From Enterobacteriaceae bacterium UBA5654 (GTDB lineage Bacteria; Pseudomonadota; Gammaproteobacteria; Enterobacterales; Enterobacteriaceae): a stretch of DNA of 64,000 nucleotides. Below are positions 52,901 through 61,256 of the stretch, piece by piece. The stretch is taken from NCBI GenBank assembly GCA_002421005.1, contig DIJC01000024.1, forward strand, positions 210,587-274,586. The letters are read 5' to 3'. Position numbers and translations under genes: made by a program. The notes beneath the pieces were generated by a model, which ran no database searches, was not told where the DNA came from, and worked only from the letters and a program-made list of their open reading frames with translations. Each line of letters begins with the position of its first letter. Position 1 is the stretch's first letter.

Positions 52901-53215
52901 TTAATCCAGCACCTTCACCTGTAACGGGCGGAAACGGCTGTAAATCCACAGTCCCACGCAGCAAATGGTTCCCAAAAACAGGGTAAAAAACACGCTGATA
53001 AACAGCCCGCTTAGCAGCGCAATCGGCAGCGCCAGCACCCCGTGTACCGTTTCGTTATTCCAGTTCACCATATTGTAGCCAAACATCCCCAGCAGGCCGC
53101 AAATCAGGCTGAAGATAAACATTGGAATGCCAAGACCGATTAGCATCAGGCGATAGATGACTGAGGCTTTAACGCGCTTGTGGGTGGCGGGAGTATTATT
53201 TTCCTGGGTGGACAT
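52901..53215 (-). CDS. Small inner-membrane protein of unknown function
   Basis: A 104-residue protein with a short polar N-terminus (MSTQENNTPATHKRVK) and two long hydrophobic stretches (about 20-46 and 61-92). The first may fold as one segment and the second as one or two. The end is basic (IYSRFRPLQVKVLD). It occupies the position of E. coli yiaW next to aldB but does not resemble YiaW (DUF3302). I do not recognise the family. Composition matches the host rather than the AT-rich gene that follows. Confidence 0.75.
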   Translation of the reverse strand: MSTQENNTPATHKRVKASVIYRLMLIGLGIPMFIFSLICGLLGMFGYNMVNWNNETVHGVLALPIALLSGLFISVFFTLFLGTICCVGLWIYSRFRPLQVKVLD

Positions 53216-53281
53216 GTTTTGTCTCTGAATGAGCGTGGATAAATAAGGTTATACTATTTTTGGTTTTTTGTGGCAATAGTA

Positions 53282-53307
53282 GCTAACAGGAAGGGGATCC
53301 TGTTAGC
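53282..53307. terminator. Hairpin after the HsdR-N-like gene
   Basis: GCTAACAGGA / TCCTGTTAGC is a perfect 10-bp stem with a 6-base loop, 21 bases after the stop of the leftward nuclease-like gene and 66 bases upstream of the small membrane-protein start. The T-rich stretch at 53251-53270 lies on the plus strand only. It is a likely transcription barrier. Confidence 0.55.
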
Positions 53308-53328
53308 CAAAATATTATAACGTTGTTG

Positions 53329-54414
53329 TTAGTTATATAAAGAAGCGGTAGCCTTCAGGATATCGGCAAAAGAATAAATATCGTCCACCGATCCAATAGG
53401 ATGTCTGGTTTCATTTTTTTCCAGGTCGAATAATCCAATGTACTTCTGACTGCGGTTGAAATGCAAACGGCAAAGAGGCTTTCTGTTATTATCATCAACA
53501 AGAACGCCAAAATAACTTTTTGTATCTCTTTGGGTGATTCTTGGTGGCTCAATAACCGTTCTTACTATTGCCTTAACAATATGAAAACCTTCTAATTCCT
53601 CTATCGTAGTAACGATATCTGATGAATCTTTAGTTTCCCCTTCAGGTTGAGTATCGGCCGCTGTAGAGGACGATTCAACGAGCGGCAGTTGATTGCCTCC
53701 TATCGCTGACTTAAGACGTTCATTAATTTGAGCATTAATATACTGGCTGGCAGCTTTTTTGGTCAGAAGCGTAAACGTTTCACGTACCTTTTGGGTCAGC
53801 ATTCCATCATAAACCCGTGAAGCAAAAAATTTAACAAAGTCTTCTTCTGGATTATTCAGTTGGGTATGTAGAACTTTTTTTATCAAACTGACGTATTTTA
53901 ATTCACCAGCAGCGTTAATAATAGATTCTAAATCAAAAGAGGATTTAGTGATTTTTTTGATTTCTGGAATAAGCGTTTCATCGAGATCGAGCAGATCAAT
54001 TTCCAGAAAGGGTCTTTCATCCATCTTATTTGGCGCTTCCAAATCGGTGTAAAATTTGTAAGTCTGACCGTTAGTAAGAATTGAAATTCTGGCACTGGTT
54101 ACATGGAAATAACGGAATAACTGCGAGGCGTGGTTAATATTCAGCGGTTCACCGATCTTTTTGCATTCAATCAGGATTTGAATTTCGCCATTTTTAAGGA
54201 TGGCGTAATCAATTTTCTCACCTTTTTTAGTGCCAATGTCGCAGGTAAATTCAGGGATAACTTCTGTCGGATCAAAAACATCATAACCCAGTACATTGTT
54301 AATGAAAGGCATGACAAAAGCCGTTTTTGTGGCTTCTTCTGTTTCAATGGCGGCAGATTGTTGCCTGATTTTTGATGATAAGACATTCAGCTTCTCTGTG
54401 AATTCTATCGTCAT
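53329..54414 (-). CDS. Orphan restriction endonuclease-like protein (type I HsdR N-terminal domain)
   Basis: The 361-residue protein has an N-terminal nuclease-like domain related to the HsdR N-terminus (about 10-160). PD-(D/E)xK residues are visible as Asp69 (EKIDYAI) and Glu83-x-Lys85 (LIECKK), followed by ISILTNGQTYKFY. There is no helicase domain and no methylase or specificity gene nearby. A linker rich in S, T and E (about 240-265) leads to a beta-rich C-terminal part (about 270-361). ATG 54414 has AAGGAG at 54420-54425. An in-frame GTG at 54418-54420 overlaps that site. AT-rich base use unlike its neighbours points to horizontal transfer. A defence role is possible but unproven. Confidence 0.8.
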   Translation of the reverse strand: MTIEFTEKLNVLSSKIRQQSAAIETEEATKTAFVMPFINNVLGYDVFDPTEVIPEFTCDIGTKKGEKIDYAILKNGEIQILIECKKIGEPLNINHASQLFRYFHVTSARISILTNGQTYKFYTDLEAPNKMDERPFLEIDLLDLDETLIPEIKKITKSSFDLESIINAAGELKYVSLIKKVLHTQLNNPEEDFVKFFASRVYDGMLTQKVRETFTLLTKKAASQYINAQINERLKSAIGGNQLPLVESSSTAADTQPEGETKDSSDIVTTIEELEGFHIVKAIVRTVIEPPRITQRDTKSYFGVLVDDNNRKPLCRLHFNRSQKYIGLFDLEKNETRHPIGSVDDIYSFADILKATASLYN

Positions 54415-54635
54415 AACCACTCCTTGTAAGAATTGAGATAACAGGTTATTTACAATAAGTTATCTGGATTAACTTCAGATGTGAAAGAGTCCCTTTTTTA
54501 GGTTTCAGCCTCTCATCCGGTTAAATTTCTTGATGCTTATTGCATAGAACATCAGTCCCGTCTCTCCATAGTGCAGGAGTAAATCGTTCATTTAATGAAG
54601 ATAAATCACATATTAGGAATATTTTAATCAGAAAA

Positions 54636-54659
54636 CCCCTTCACCAAAAAGTAAAGGGG
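54636..54659 (-). terminator. Terminator of the GH127 operon
   Basis: Read leftward, CCCCTTTAC / GTGAAGGGG (one mismatch) with a TTTTTG loop is followed by TTTTC. It begins 12 bases after the GH127 stop and fits a Rho-independent terminator. Confidence 0.75.
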
Positions 54660-54670
54660 AGCTTTAGTTA

Positions 54671-56617
54671 TTAAACCTCATTCACCCAGATGCGCATTTC
54701 CCCTTCGCCCCGGTTGGCCCAGCTAAACCACGGGATAAAGGTCAGCGTCTGCGGCTGGCGGAGGGCGGGCGACGCATCGTAACGCCAGAGCGGTTGCTGC
54801 GCGGCATCGGGGGCGGTTTGTTTAATCCCCTGGGTCTGAATCAACATTTTGTGGGCGAAGATGCCTTTGCCTTCAAAGACGCTGAAATCACTGTCTTTGG
54901 GAAGCCAGAGATTGTGCAGTTCCGCGCCGTTGTCGGCTTCTTCCAGGCAGTAGACCAGCGGGCCGCGCTGGATGGCGACTTTTCCGGCCTGCTGGCGGAC
55001 CAGAGGGTTACCGTAAACCCGGCGCACCGGCATTGGCAGGGTTAAGGTTATCGTATCGCCTTCCAGCCAGCGGCGCGGCAGATGCAGATACCCTTTCTGT
55101 GCGTTGACTTTAATGATCTCACCGTTCAACGCGACCTGCGGCGCGTCGCACCAGTCCGGCAGGCGCAGTGCCAGAGTGTGCTGTACCGGCTGCGGTGAAT
55201 CCACGGTGACGGTTATCTGCTCCTGCCACGGATAATTGCCGTCGATGCGCAGGCGCAGCGTTTGCTCGCCGACCGGAATTTCAACGCTGTTACCGATGTA
55301 CAGGTTGATATACAGCGCGTCGGCGCGCGGCGTGTAAATATAATGCCCCAGCGAGGTCAGGACGCGGGCGATATTCGGCGGGCAGCAGGCGCAACCGAAC
55401 CAGCGCTGGCGCACCGGTTTAACATGATCGTAGATATGGTTGCCGGCCAGCGATTTTGGATGCACTTCCAGCGGGTTGACGTAGAAAAAATGCTTACCGT
55501 CCAGCGCCATCCCGCCCAGCACGGTGTTGTACAATGCGCGCTCCATGACGTCGGCATACTGGCTGTCGGCTTCCATTTCCAGCATCCGGCGGGCAAACAT
55601 CATCAGCCCGATGGAGGCGCAGCTCTCCGCATACACCGTGTCATTGGGCAAATCGTAGTCGCTGCTGAAGGCTTCGCCGCTACTCTGGGAGCCGATCCCG
55701 CCGGTGATATATAACTGGCGTTGAGCCATGTTATTCCACAGCCGCAGGCAGTCCTGGCGTTTGCCTTCGTCCTGGCTTAGCCGCGCCAGATGCGCAACGC
55801 CGGTCATCAGGTAGACGAAACGCACCGCGTGACCGATGGCGGTTTGTTGCTCCGCCAGCGGTTGATGCGCCTGACTGTAGGCTTTATCTTTGACCATCCA
55901 CGCCGGGCCGTAAGTGTTCCAGTGGGACGTTTTGCCACGCTTTTCGTATTCTTCGTCATAGAAGTGCGGCTGCGCCCCGCGCTGCTCAACAAAGTATTTC
56001 GCCAGCGTCAGATAACGCGGCTGCCGGGTGACGTCGTACAGCCGCATCAGCGCCAGTTCGATTTCCGGGTGGCCGGGGTAGCCGTGAAGCTGCCCGTCGC
56101 CGGGGCCAAACACGCTGTCGATATGATCCGCCAGACGGCAGACCACGTCCAGCAGACGACGTTTTCCGGTGGCCTGGAAGAACGCCACGGCGGCTTCAAT
56201 CAGATGCCCGGCGCAATAAAGCTCGTGGCACTCGGCCAGATTGGTCCAGCGTTCGCCAGGCGCTTTAACCGTGAAATAAGTGTTCAGATAGCCGTCATCC
56301 CACTGAATAGCGGCAATCAGCTCAATCAGCTCATCTGCGGTTTTTTCCAGTTGCGGATCGGGCTTCTGACACAGCGCCCAGGCCACCGCTTCCAGCCATT
56401 TCGCCACGTCGCTGTCCTGAAAAACCATGCCGTAAAACTCGCCCTGCACAATACCGGCAGCGATGCGGATATTTTCAATCGCATGGCTGGGATCGGCCTC
56501 TGGAATGCGGTCATTGAGCGCATCCCATTGATAGGGGATCACCACATCGCGTACCTGTTGTTGATACTGACCAAGAAAAGGATCGCTCACTTTCAGTTTA
56601 TGCAGATCGACTTCCAT
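54671..56617 (-). CDS. Beta-L-arabinofuranosidase, glycoside hydrolase family 127
   Basis: GH127 enzymes release L-arabinose from beta-1,2-linked arabinofuranosides of plant glycoproteins, using a zinc-bound cysteine nucleophile. The 648-residue protein keeps all the key residues by alignment with HypBA1: Glu315 in GEAF, Glu331 and Cys333 in YAESCAS, and Cys411-Cys412 in CACCPPN. An alpha/alpha-barrel (about 25-430) is followed by beta-sandwich domains. No signal peptide is present, so it should act on imported oligosaccharides. ATG 56617 with AGGAG upstream is preferred to a start 48 bases earlier. It follows the GPH symporter by 10 bases. Confidence 0.9.
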   Translation of the reverse strand: MEVDLHKLKVSDPFLGQYQQQVRDVVIPYQWDALNDRIPEADPSHAIENIRIAAGIVQGEFYGMVFQDSDVAKWLEAVAWALCQKPDPQLEKTADELIELIAAIQWDDGYLNTYFTVKAPGERWTNLAECHELYCAGHLIEAAVAFFQATGKRRLLDVVCRLADHIDSVFGPGDGQLHGYPGHPEIELALMRLYDVTRQPRYLTLAKYFVEQRGAQPHFYDEEYEKRGKTSHWNTYGPAWMVKDKAYSQAHQPLAEQQTAIGHAVRFVYLMTGVAHLARLSQDEGKRQDCLRLWNNMAQRQLYITGGIGSQSSGEAFSSDYDLPNDTVYAESCASIGLMMFARRMLEMEADSQYADVMERALYNTVLGGMALDGKHFFYVNPLEVHPKSLAGNHIYDHVKPVRQRWFGCACCPPNIARVLTSLGHYIYTPRADALYINLYIGNSVEIPVGEQTLRLRIDGNYPWQEQITVTVDSPQPVQHTLALRLPDWCDAPQVALNGEIIKVNAQKGYLHLPRRWLEGDTITLTLPMPVRRVYGNPLVRQQAGKVAIQRGPLVYCLEEADNGAELHNLWLPKDSDFSVFEGKGIFAHKMLIQTQGIKQTAPDAAQQPLWRYDASPALRQPQTLTFIPWFSWANRGEGEMRIWVNEV

Positions 56618-56627
56618 TACAGACTCC

Positions 56628-58028
56628 TTAAGCGTGAACATGGCGCTGGCGCAAATCGCTGGCAATGCGCGCCATCATGGGATTAGTGAGATGACAGGCG
56701 CGGATAGCCAGTGCCAGCAGCAAATGAAACAGCGCGGGTAATAACGTTTCCATCGCGGTGATCCCCTGAAGCGAGCCCGCCGTTTGATTCCCCGCGCCCG
56801 GCTGATACGCCACCACAATAAACACCAGGCTGATAATCCCGGCGCTGGAAGCCCAGGCCAGCTTGATGAAAAACAGATTGAAGGCGAAGTTCATCCCGGA
56901 AGAGCGCACGCCGGTTTTCCACTCGCCGTAGTCATCGGAAAAGGCCATCAGTGAAAAATGCAGCGGCAGGGTAAAGCCGAGGATAATGCCGTTACCGAGG
57001 ATCACCGCCAGCCACAGCGTCTGGTACGCGGGACCGGTGGGCAGAAACCACATCAGCACTGCAAGCAGCGCCAGGACCAGGTTGGTGTAGTAGTAAAGTT
57101 TTACCGTATCGAAGCGGCGCGATAACGGGTTGACGATCACAGAACCCAGAATGGAAGCAAACGTGACCATGGTAAAAAAGAGCGAGGTATAGCCGGTGCT
57201 GCCTTCCAGCACGTAGGTGATGAAATACATGTAGCCGCCGCCGCGAATGTTAAAGACGTTGATCAGCAGGAAGGACATCACCAGCATCAGCAGCAACTGA
57301 TCGTTTTTACGTAGCCCGGCGAGATGCTCGCGCAGGGTAAATTTGCCCATCGCGCTGAGCGAGACGCGCTCGCGAACCCAAAAAAAGCAGCACAGAAACA
57401 TCACCCCCGCGATGGCGCAGAGCACGCCGACGCCGAGCTGATAACCGCGTGCGGCGTTGCCTTCGCCCAGTTCCGCCACCAGCCATGGCAGGCCGACAGA
57501 CACCAGAAATCCCGCCACCCCGCACAGAACGAAGCGCCATGACTGGCAGGAGATCACTTCGCTGTGGCGCGAGGTCATGGTGTTGATCAGCGCACAGTAG
57601 GGCACGTTAATGGCGGTATAGCTCACCGAAAGCAGCAGATAGGTGCCGAATGCCCAGGCGATTTTTACGCTCATGCTGGCGTCCGGGACGGTAAAGGTCA
57701 GCACGCCGATAATGCCAATCGGCACGGCGATCCACAGTTGCCAGGGGCGGAAACGTCCCCAGCGGCTTTGGGTGCGGTCGGCAATCACGCCCATCACCGG
57801 ATCGGAAATGGCGTCGAAAACGCGCAGAGCGATAAATAACGTACCGACCAGCGCGGGCGTCAGGCCAAAAACATCGGTATAGAAAAAGGTTAAAAAGTTC
57901 ATGATCAGGCAGGTGATCACCGTGCCGCCAGCGTCGCCCAGGCCGTAGCCAATTTTTTCGCGGATCGACAGCCTTTCATCAAGTGCCTTTTGCGTAATAT
58001 CGGTAGAGGAAATCGGAGTGGAAGTCAT
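56628..58028 (-). CDS. GPH-family (MFS) glycoside:cation symporter
   Basis: A 466-residue inner-membrane transporter of the glycoside-pentoside-hexuronide family, with about 12 membrane segments. It has the GYGLGDAGGTVITCL start of the family, the FDAISDPVMGVIADRTQSRWGRFRPW signature (split here by the cytoplasmic loop) and YGEWKTGVRSSGM. It probably imports the arabinose-containing oligosaccharide hydrolysed by the adjacent GH127 enzyme. ATG 58028 has GAGGAG nearby. A start 87 bases further upstream would add an unlikely polar leader. Confidence 0.88.
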   Translation of the reverse strand: MTSTPISSTDITQKALDERLSIREKIGYGLGDAGGTVITCLIMNFLTFFYTDVFGLTPALVGTLFIALRVFDAISDPVMGVIADRTQSRWGRFRPWQLWIAVPIGIIGVLTFTVPDASMSVKIAWAFGTYLLLSVSYTAINVPYCALINTMTSRHSEVISCQSWRFVLCGVAGFLVSVGLPWLVAELGEGNAARGYQLGVGVLCAIAGVMFLCCFFWVRERVSLSAMGKFTLREHLAGLRKNDQLLLMLVMSFLLINVFNIRGGGYMYFITYVLEGSTGYTSLFFTMVTFASILGSVIVNPLSRRFDTVKLYYYTNLVLALLAVLMWFLPTGPAYQTLWLAVILGNGIILGFTLPLHFSLMAFSDDYGEWKTGVRSSGMNFAFNLFFIKLAWASSAGIISLVFIVVAYQPGAGNQTAGSLQGITAMETLLPALFHLLLALAIRACHLTNPMMARIASDLRQRHVHA

Positions 58029-58276
58029 CAATAACTCCTCGCGTAATGAAATGTTTTTATCCGGCTTGAGCCGGTGTTTTTTTGTAGTTTGCAAAGTACG
58101 GGACTCATTTTGCACCTTAAAAAAGGTGCAACAAGGGAAGGGGAAAGTAGATAAAGATGACGATTCCGACCTGATGTTTAAAATGTGACGTCGATCCTGC
58201 TGAATGTTTTAATTTCATGAATAATCAACATATAACGATTTATAACGGGCTGATAAGAGCGGAATAATGAATATCT

Positions 58277-59095
58277 ATGCTTGAATTATCCATAGCGCTG
58301 CCCTTACGGGTACAAAATGGCGGATTATTTATTTCACGCGGTGTTGGACGTCATCCTGCGCGCAGGCTCAGTTCGTGGGAAATTATTTTCGTTGAGAAAG
58401 GAATATTAACCCTTCAGGAGGAAGAACGTGTGTTTCAGGTTAATGCCGGAGAGAGCCTGATATTATGGCCGCAGCGTCATCATATTGGCGTTGAGGATTT
58501 TCCAGCGGATCTGAAATTTTACTGGCTGCATTTTGACGTCATTGCCTCGCCTGCAACAGAGAAAAATCTGACCTCGCTCGCCGTGCCGCAGCATGTGCGG
58601 ATCGGCGATCCCCAATATATGATTTCCCTTTTTCGGCAATTTCTCAGCGAGCAGGAAAGGCTTCAGCGCAGCGCGGCGCTGGAGTTTATTTTACTGCTGA
58701 TCCTGCAACACATCGCGCTGGCGGGAGATTGTCAGGAGCGGGCGGATGATGCCGGAACGGCGCTGGCCTGGAAAGCGCAGCAGCTTATCCGCACCCAGTT
58801 TCATCGGCCGCTGTCGACCTCCGTGCTTGCCCGCGAACTGCACTGTAACGCCGATTATCTGGGGCGCGTTTATCGCCGGGTGTTTCGCCTCACGCTCACC
58901 GAAGCCATTCATCGTCAGCGAATACGGGCAGCGGAAAAAATGCTGGTCAACGAAGCCCGTTCGCTCAAAGAGGTTGCCGGACTGTGCGGCTTCAGCGACG
59001 TCGGCTATTTCCGGCAGATATTCCGCAAACATACCGGACTGACGCCCGCCGCCTGGAAACGGCGCTACTGTAAGGAGCACATCAATTCCGCGTAA
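58277..59095 (+). CDS. AraC-family transcriptional regulator
   Basis: The 272-residue protein has an N-terminal cupin-type AraC sensing domain (about 15-120, with SWEIIFVEKGIL and INAGESLILWP-like VNAGESLILWPQ). A C-terminal pair of helix-turn-helix motifs follows (about 170-268, with LARELHCNADYLGRVYRRVF and CGFSDVGYFRQIFRKHTGLTP). It is divergent from the symporter-GH127 operon across 248 bases and probably activates it in response to an arabinoside. A weak CRP-like half site is near 58184. Confidence 0.88.
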   Translation: MLELSIALPLRVQNGGLFISRGVGRHPARRLSSWEIIFVEKGILTLQEEERVFQVNAGESLILWPQRHHIGVEDFPADLKFYWLHFDVIASPATEKNLTSLAVPQHVRIGDPQYMISLFRQFLSEQERLQRSAALEFILLLILQHIALAGDCQERADDAGTALAWKAQQLIRTQFHRPLSTSVLARELHCNADYLGRVYRRVFRLTLTEAIHRQRIRAAEKMLVNEARSLKEVAGLCGFSDVGYFRQIFRKHTGLTPAAWKRRYCKEHINSA

Positions 59096-59183
59096 AATAA
59101 AATCAACCCCTTTACAGGTAGTTGAACAGTAAACAGCCGGTGATTTATGCTGCATCCTCTTACACAACGCAGGGAGGCAATAC

Positions 59184-60524
59184 ATGTCGAATAAACCTTT
59201 TTATCAGGCTGCCCGCCAGGGTGGAGTCATCAAAGCGTTGTCGGAATATGTCCTGACGCTGCGCGAGCCGGTAACGCTGGACGTACTGCGTCAGCGCGCG
59301 CAGCAGCAGTCGTTGCTGCCGGAACTGGATGCCAGTATCGACGAGCAGGAAGATGAGTTACATCTGGTTTTTCAGCAGGATAACGCCATTTATCTGTACC
59401 GTGTTTCGCTGTTCACCGACGAATACACCCTGTCGGCGCTGGAATATACCCCCAGAGTGCAAAATATCGCGCCGGAGATCCTGCAACAGGCGGCAGGAGA
59501 ACGTCAGCGGGTGTCGGTGGTTACGCGCTTTCAGAATAATATTTTCTTAAGCTGGCAGAACGTGATGAAGGTGATGGCGGTGCTGGCACCGGATCTGCTG
59601 ATTGGTCAGGATATTAGCGCTGCCGGTAAGCTTTTTGCCCATAACTGGCTGCAATTTGAGGCGCGTTATCCGGCCCGACCGCGCGTGGATTCGCTGTATA
59701 TTATTCACGCGGTGCACGACGATGAAACCGACGATTACTGGCTGCACACGCACGGGCTGGAGCGCCTGGGTCTGCCGGAGTGCGAAATCCTCTTCCGCCG
59801 CCAGGTGGAGTCGCTGGCAAGCGTTGGTGGTCTGATCGAAGCATTTGCGAACATCTGTCTCGATAACAACGGCATCGATTTTTATGTTCCGCAGTGGCTG
59901 GTGCGTACCCGTGAAGGCGATCAAGCTATCGTGGCGATCCCGTGGGAACAGGGGCTGGATTTTGTGCCGTTCGGCGGCAGCTTAAGCGATCTGCCGGAGC
60001 TGGATGAGATGGCGGAGATGCTGCCGGCGCCGACAGCGCGTTTTAGCGGCGACAGGGCTGACCGTCTGGAGGGGCATAACGGGCCGTCCTGCCTGCTGTT
60101 TCGCCTGGAAGACGAGCGCGGGAGTGTCGGCTGCGTGCTCGATGGCGGCCTGGATGACGACCGGGTGATGTTTATGAAAAGCATCGCTCTTTCAGACAGC
60201 GAGGCGCATAAAGCCCAACTGCGCTGGCCTTATTTTCAACACGTTTTTGAGACGACGAGCGCCACGGAAGAGGCGCTGTTCATCGTCAAGATCGGTGTGC
60301 CGCACGGCAACGCCGATGAGCGGGAGCATATGTGGTTCCGGCTGCTGAGCATCGGCGATGAACAGCTCACCGGCGTGCTGACCAATCAGCCGTTTTACGT
60401 GCAGGATATGCAGCAGGACGAGGAATATACCCTGCCGCTGACGCTGGTAAGCGACTGGAAGATTTACCGTCCGGGGCAGGAATTTAACCCGGATAATATC
60501 TTTGAGATTATTTCCCACAGCTAA
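59184..60524 (+). CDS. DUF4026 / DUF2314-type protein of unknown function
   Basis: A 446-residue soluble acidic protein without signal peptide or membrane segments. The bulk (about 60-330) resembles DUF4026 proteins. The C-terminal part (about 370-440, with EREHMWFRLLSIGDEQLTGVLTNQPFYV and a closing DWKIYRPG) resembles the DUF2314 fold. Function is unknown. Other DUF2314 proteins have been linked loosely to polymorphic-toxin immunity and to cytoplasmic housekeeping, but nothing here decides. GGGAGG sits before ATG 59184. It follows the AraC gene in the same direction by 88 bases. Confidence 0.75.
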   Translation: MSNKPFYQAARQGGVIKALSEYVLTLREPVTLDVLRQRAQQQSLLPELDASIDEQEDELHLVFQQDNAIYLYRVSLFTDEYTLSALEYTPRVQNIAPEILQQAAGERQRVSVVTRFQNNIFLSWQNVMKVMAVLAPDLLIGQDISAAGKLFAHNWLQFEARYPARPRVDSLYIIHAVHDDETDDYWLHTHGLERLGLPECEILFRRQVESLASVGGLIEAFANICLDNNGIDFYVPQWLVRTREGDQAIVAIPWEQGLDFVPFGGSLSDLPELDEMAEMLPAPTARFSGDRADRLEGHNGPSCLLFRLEDERGSVGCVLDGGLDDDRVMFMKSIALSDSEAHKAQLRWPYFQHVFETTSATEEALFIVKIGVPHGNADEREHMWFRLLSIGDEQLTGVLTNQPFYVQDMQQDEEYTLPLTLVSDWKIYRPGQEFNPDNIFEIISHS

Positions 60525-60529
60525 CCTGT

Positions 60530-60555
60530 TGCCCGGCAGAATTTCCTGCCGGGCA
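60530..60555. terminator. Hairpin between the DUF4026 gene and sgbE
   Basis: TGCCCGGCAG / CTGCCGGGCA is a perfect 10-bp stem with an AATTTC loop filling a 36-base convergent gap. No T-run is present. It is probably a bidirectional transcription barrier or REP-like unit. Confidence 0.65.
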
Positions 60556-60560
60556 CGCGT

Positions 60561-61256
60561 TTACTGGCCGTAATAGGCGTTTTTGCCGTGCTTGCGCAGA
60601 TAGTGTTTATCCAGCAGTTCAGGCTGCATATCCGCCAGTTCCGGCGTGAGCTGGCGTGAGAACAGGCCCATGTAAGCGCACTCTTCCAGCACCACGGCGT
60701 TGTGTACCGCGTCGGCGGCATCTTTCCCCCAGGCGAACGGACCGTGCGAATGCACCAGCACCGCCGGGATTTGCAGCGGATCAAGCTCGCGCGCCTCGAA
60801 GGTCTGAATAATCACTTCCCCGGTCTGGTATTCATAATCGCCATTAATTTCTTCCCGCGTCATTAAGCGGGTGCAGGGGATGGTGCCGTAGAAATAGTCG
60901 GCGTGAGTGGTGCCCCAGGCGGGCAAATCGCGACCGGCCTGCGACCAGATGGTGGCGTGGCGCGAATGGGTATGCACAATGCCGCCAATCTGCGGATAGC
61001 GCCGGTACAGCGCCAGATGGGTTGGCGTGTCGGACGACGGTTTTTTTGCGCCTTCGACCACGTTGCCCGTGGCGATATCAACCACCACCATATCGTCAGC
61101 GGTCATCACGTCATACTCGACGCCGGAAGGCTTGATGACCATCAGGCCGCGTTCGCGGTCAACGGCGCTGACGTTGCCCCAGGTAAACGTCACCAGATGG
61201 TGGGCGGGCAGCGCCAGGTTTGCCGCCAGCACCTCGGCTTTCAGTTGTTCTGACAT
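60561..61256 (-). CDS. sgbE: L-ribulose-5-phosphate 4-epimerase SgbE
   Basis: SgbE converts L-ribulose 5-phosphate to D-xylulose 5-phosphate, feeding the pentose phosphate pathway. The 231-residue class II aldolase-fold protein matches E. coli SgbE in length and sequence. The zinc histidines are visible in VHTHSRHATIWSQAG, and GTTHADYFYG follows. ATG 61256 is preferred (MSEQLKAEVLAANLALP, with a GGAGGA site upstream) over a longer in-frame start. Its start lies inside the end of sgbU (16-base overlap). Confidence 0.95.
   Translation of the reverse strand: MSEQLKAEVLAANLALPAHHLVTFTWGNVSAVDRERGLMVIKPSGVEYDVMTADDMVVVDIATGNVVEGAKKPSSDTPTHLALYRRYPQIGGIVHTHSRHATIWSQAGRDLPAWGTTHADYFYGTIPCTRLMTREEINGDYEYQTGEVIIQTFEARELDPLQIPAVLVHSHGPFAWGKDAADAVHNAVVLEECAYMGLFSRQLTPELADMQPELLDKHYLRKHGKNAYYGQ

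Noticed and set aside
53329..54414. Complete type I restriction-modification system
   Set aside because: Only an HsdR-N-like domain is present. There is no helicase motor, HsdM or HsdS in the neighbourhood.
55790..56686. 298-codon open frame on the plus strand
   Set aside because: Antisense to the GH127 gene, which keeps all catalytic residues.
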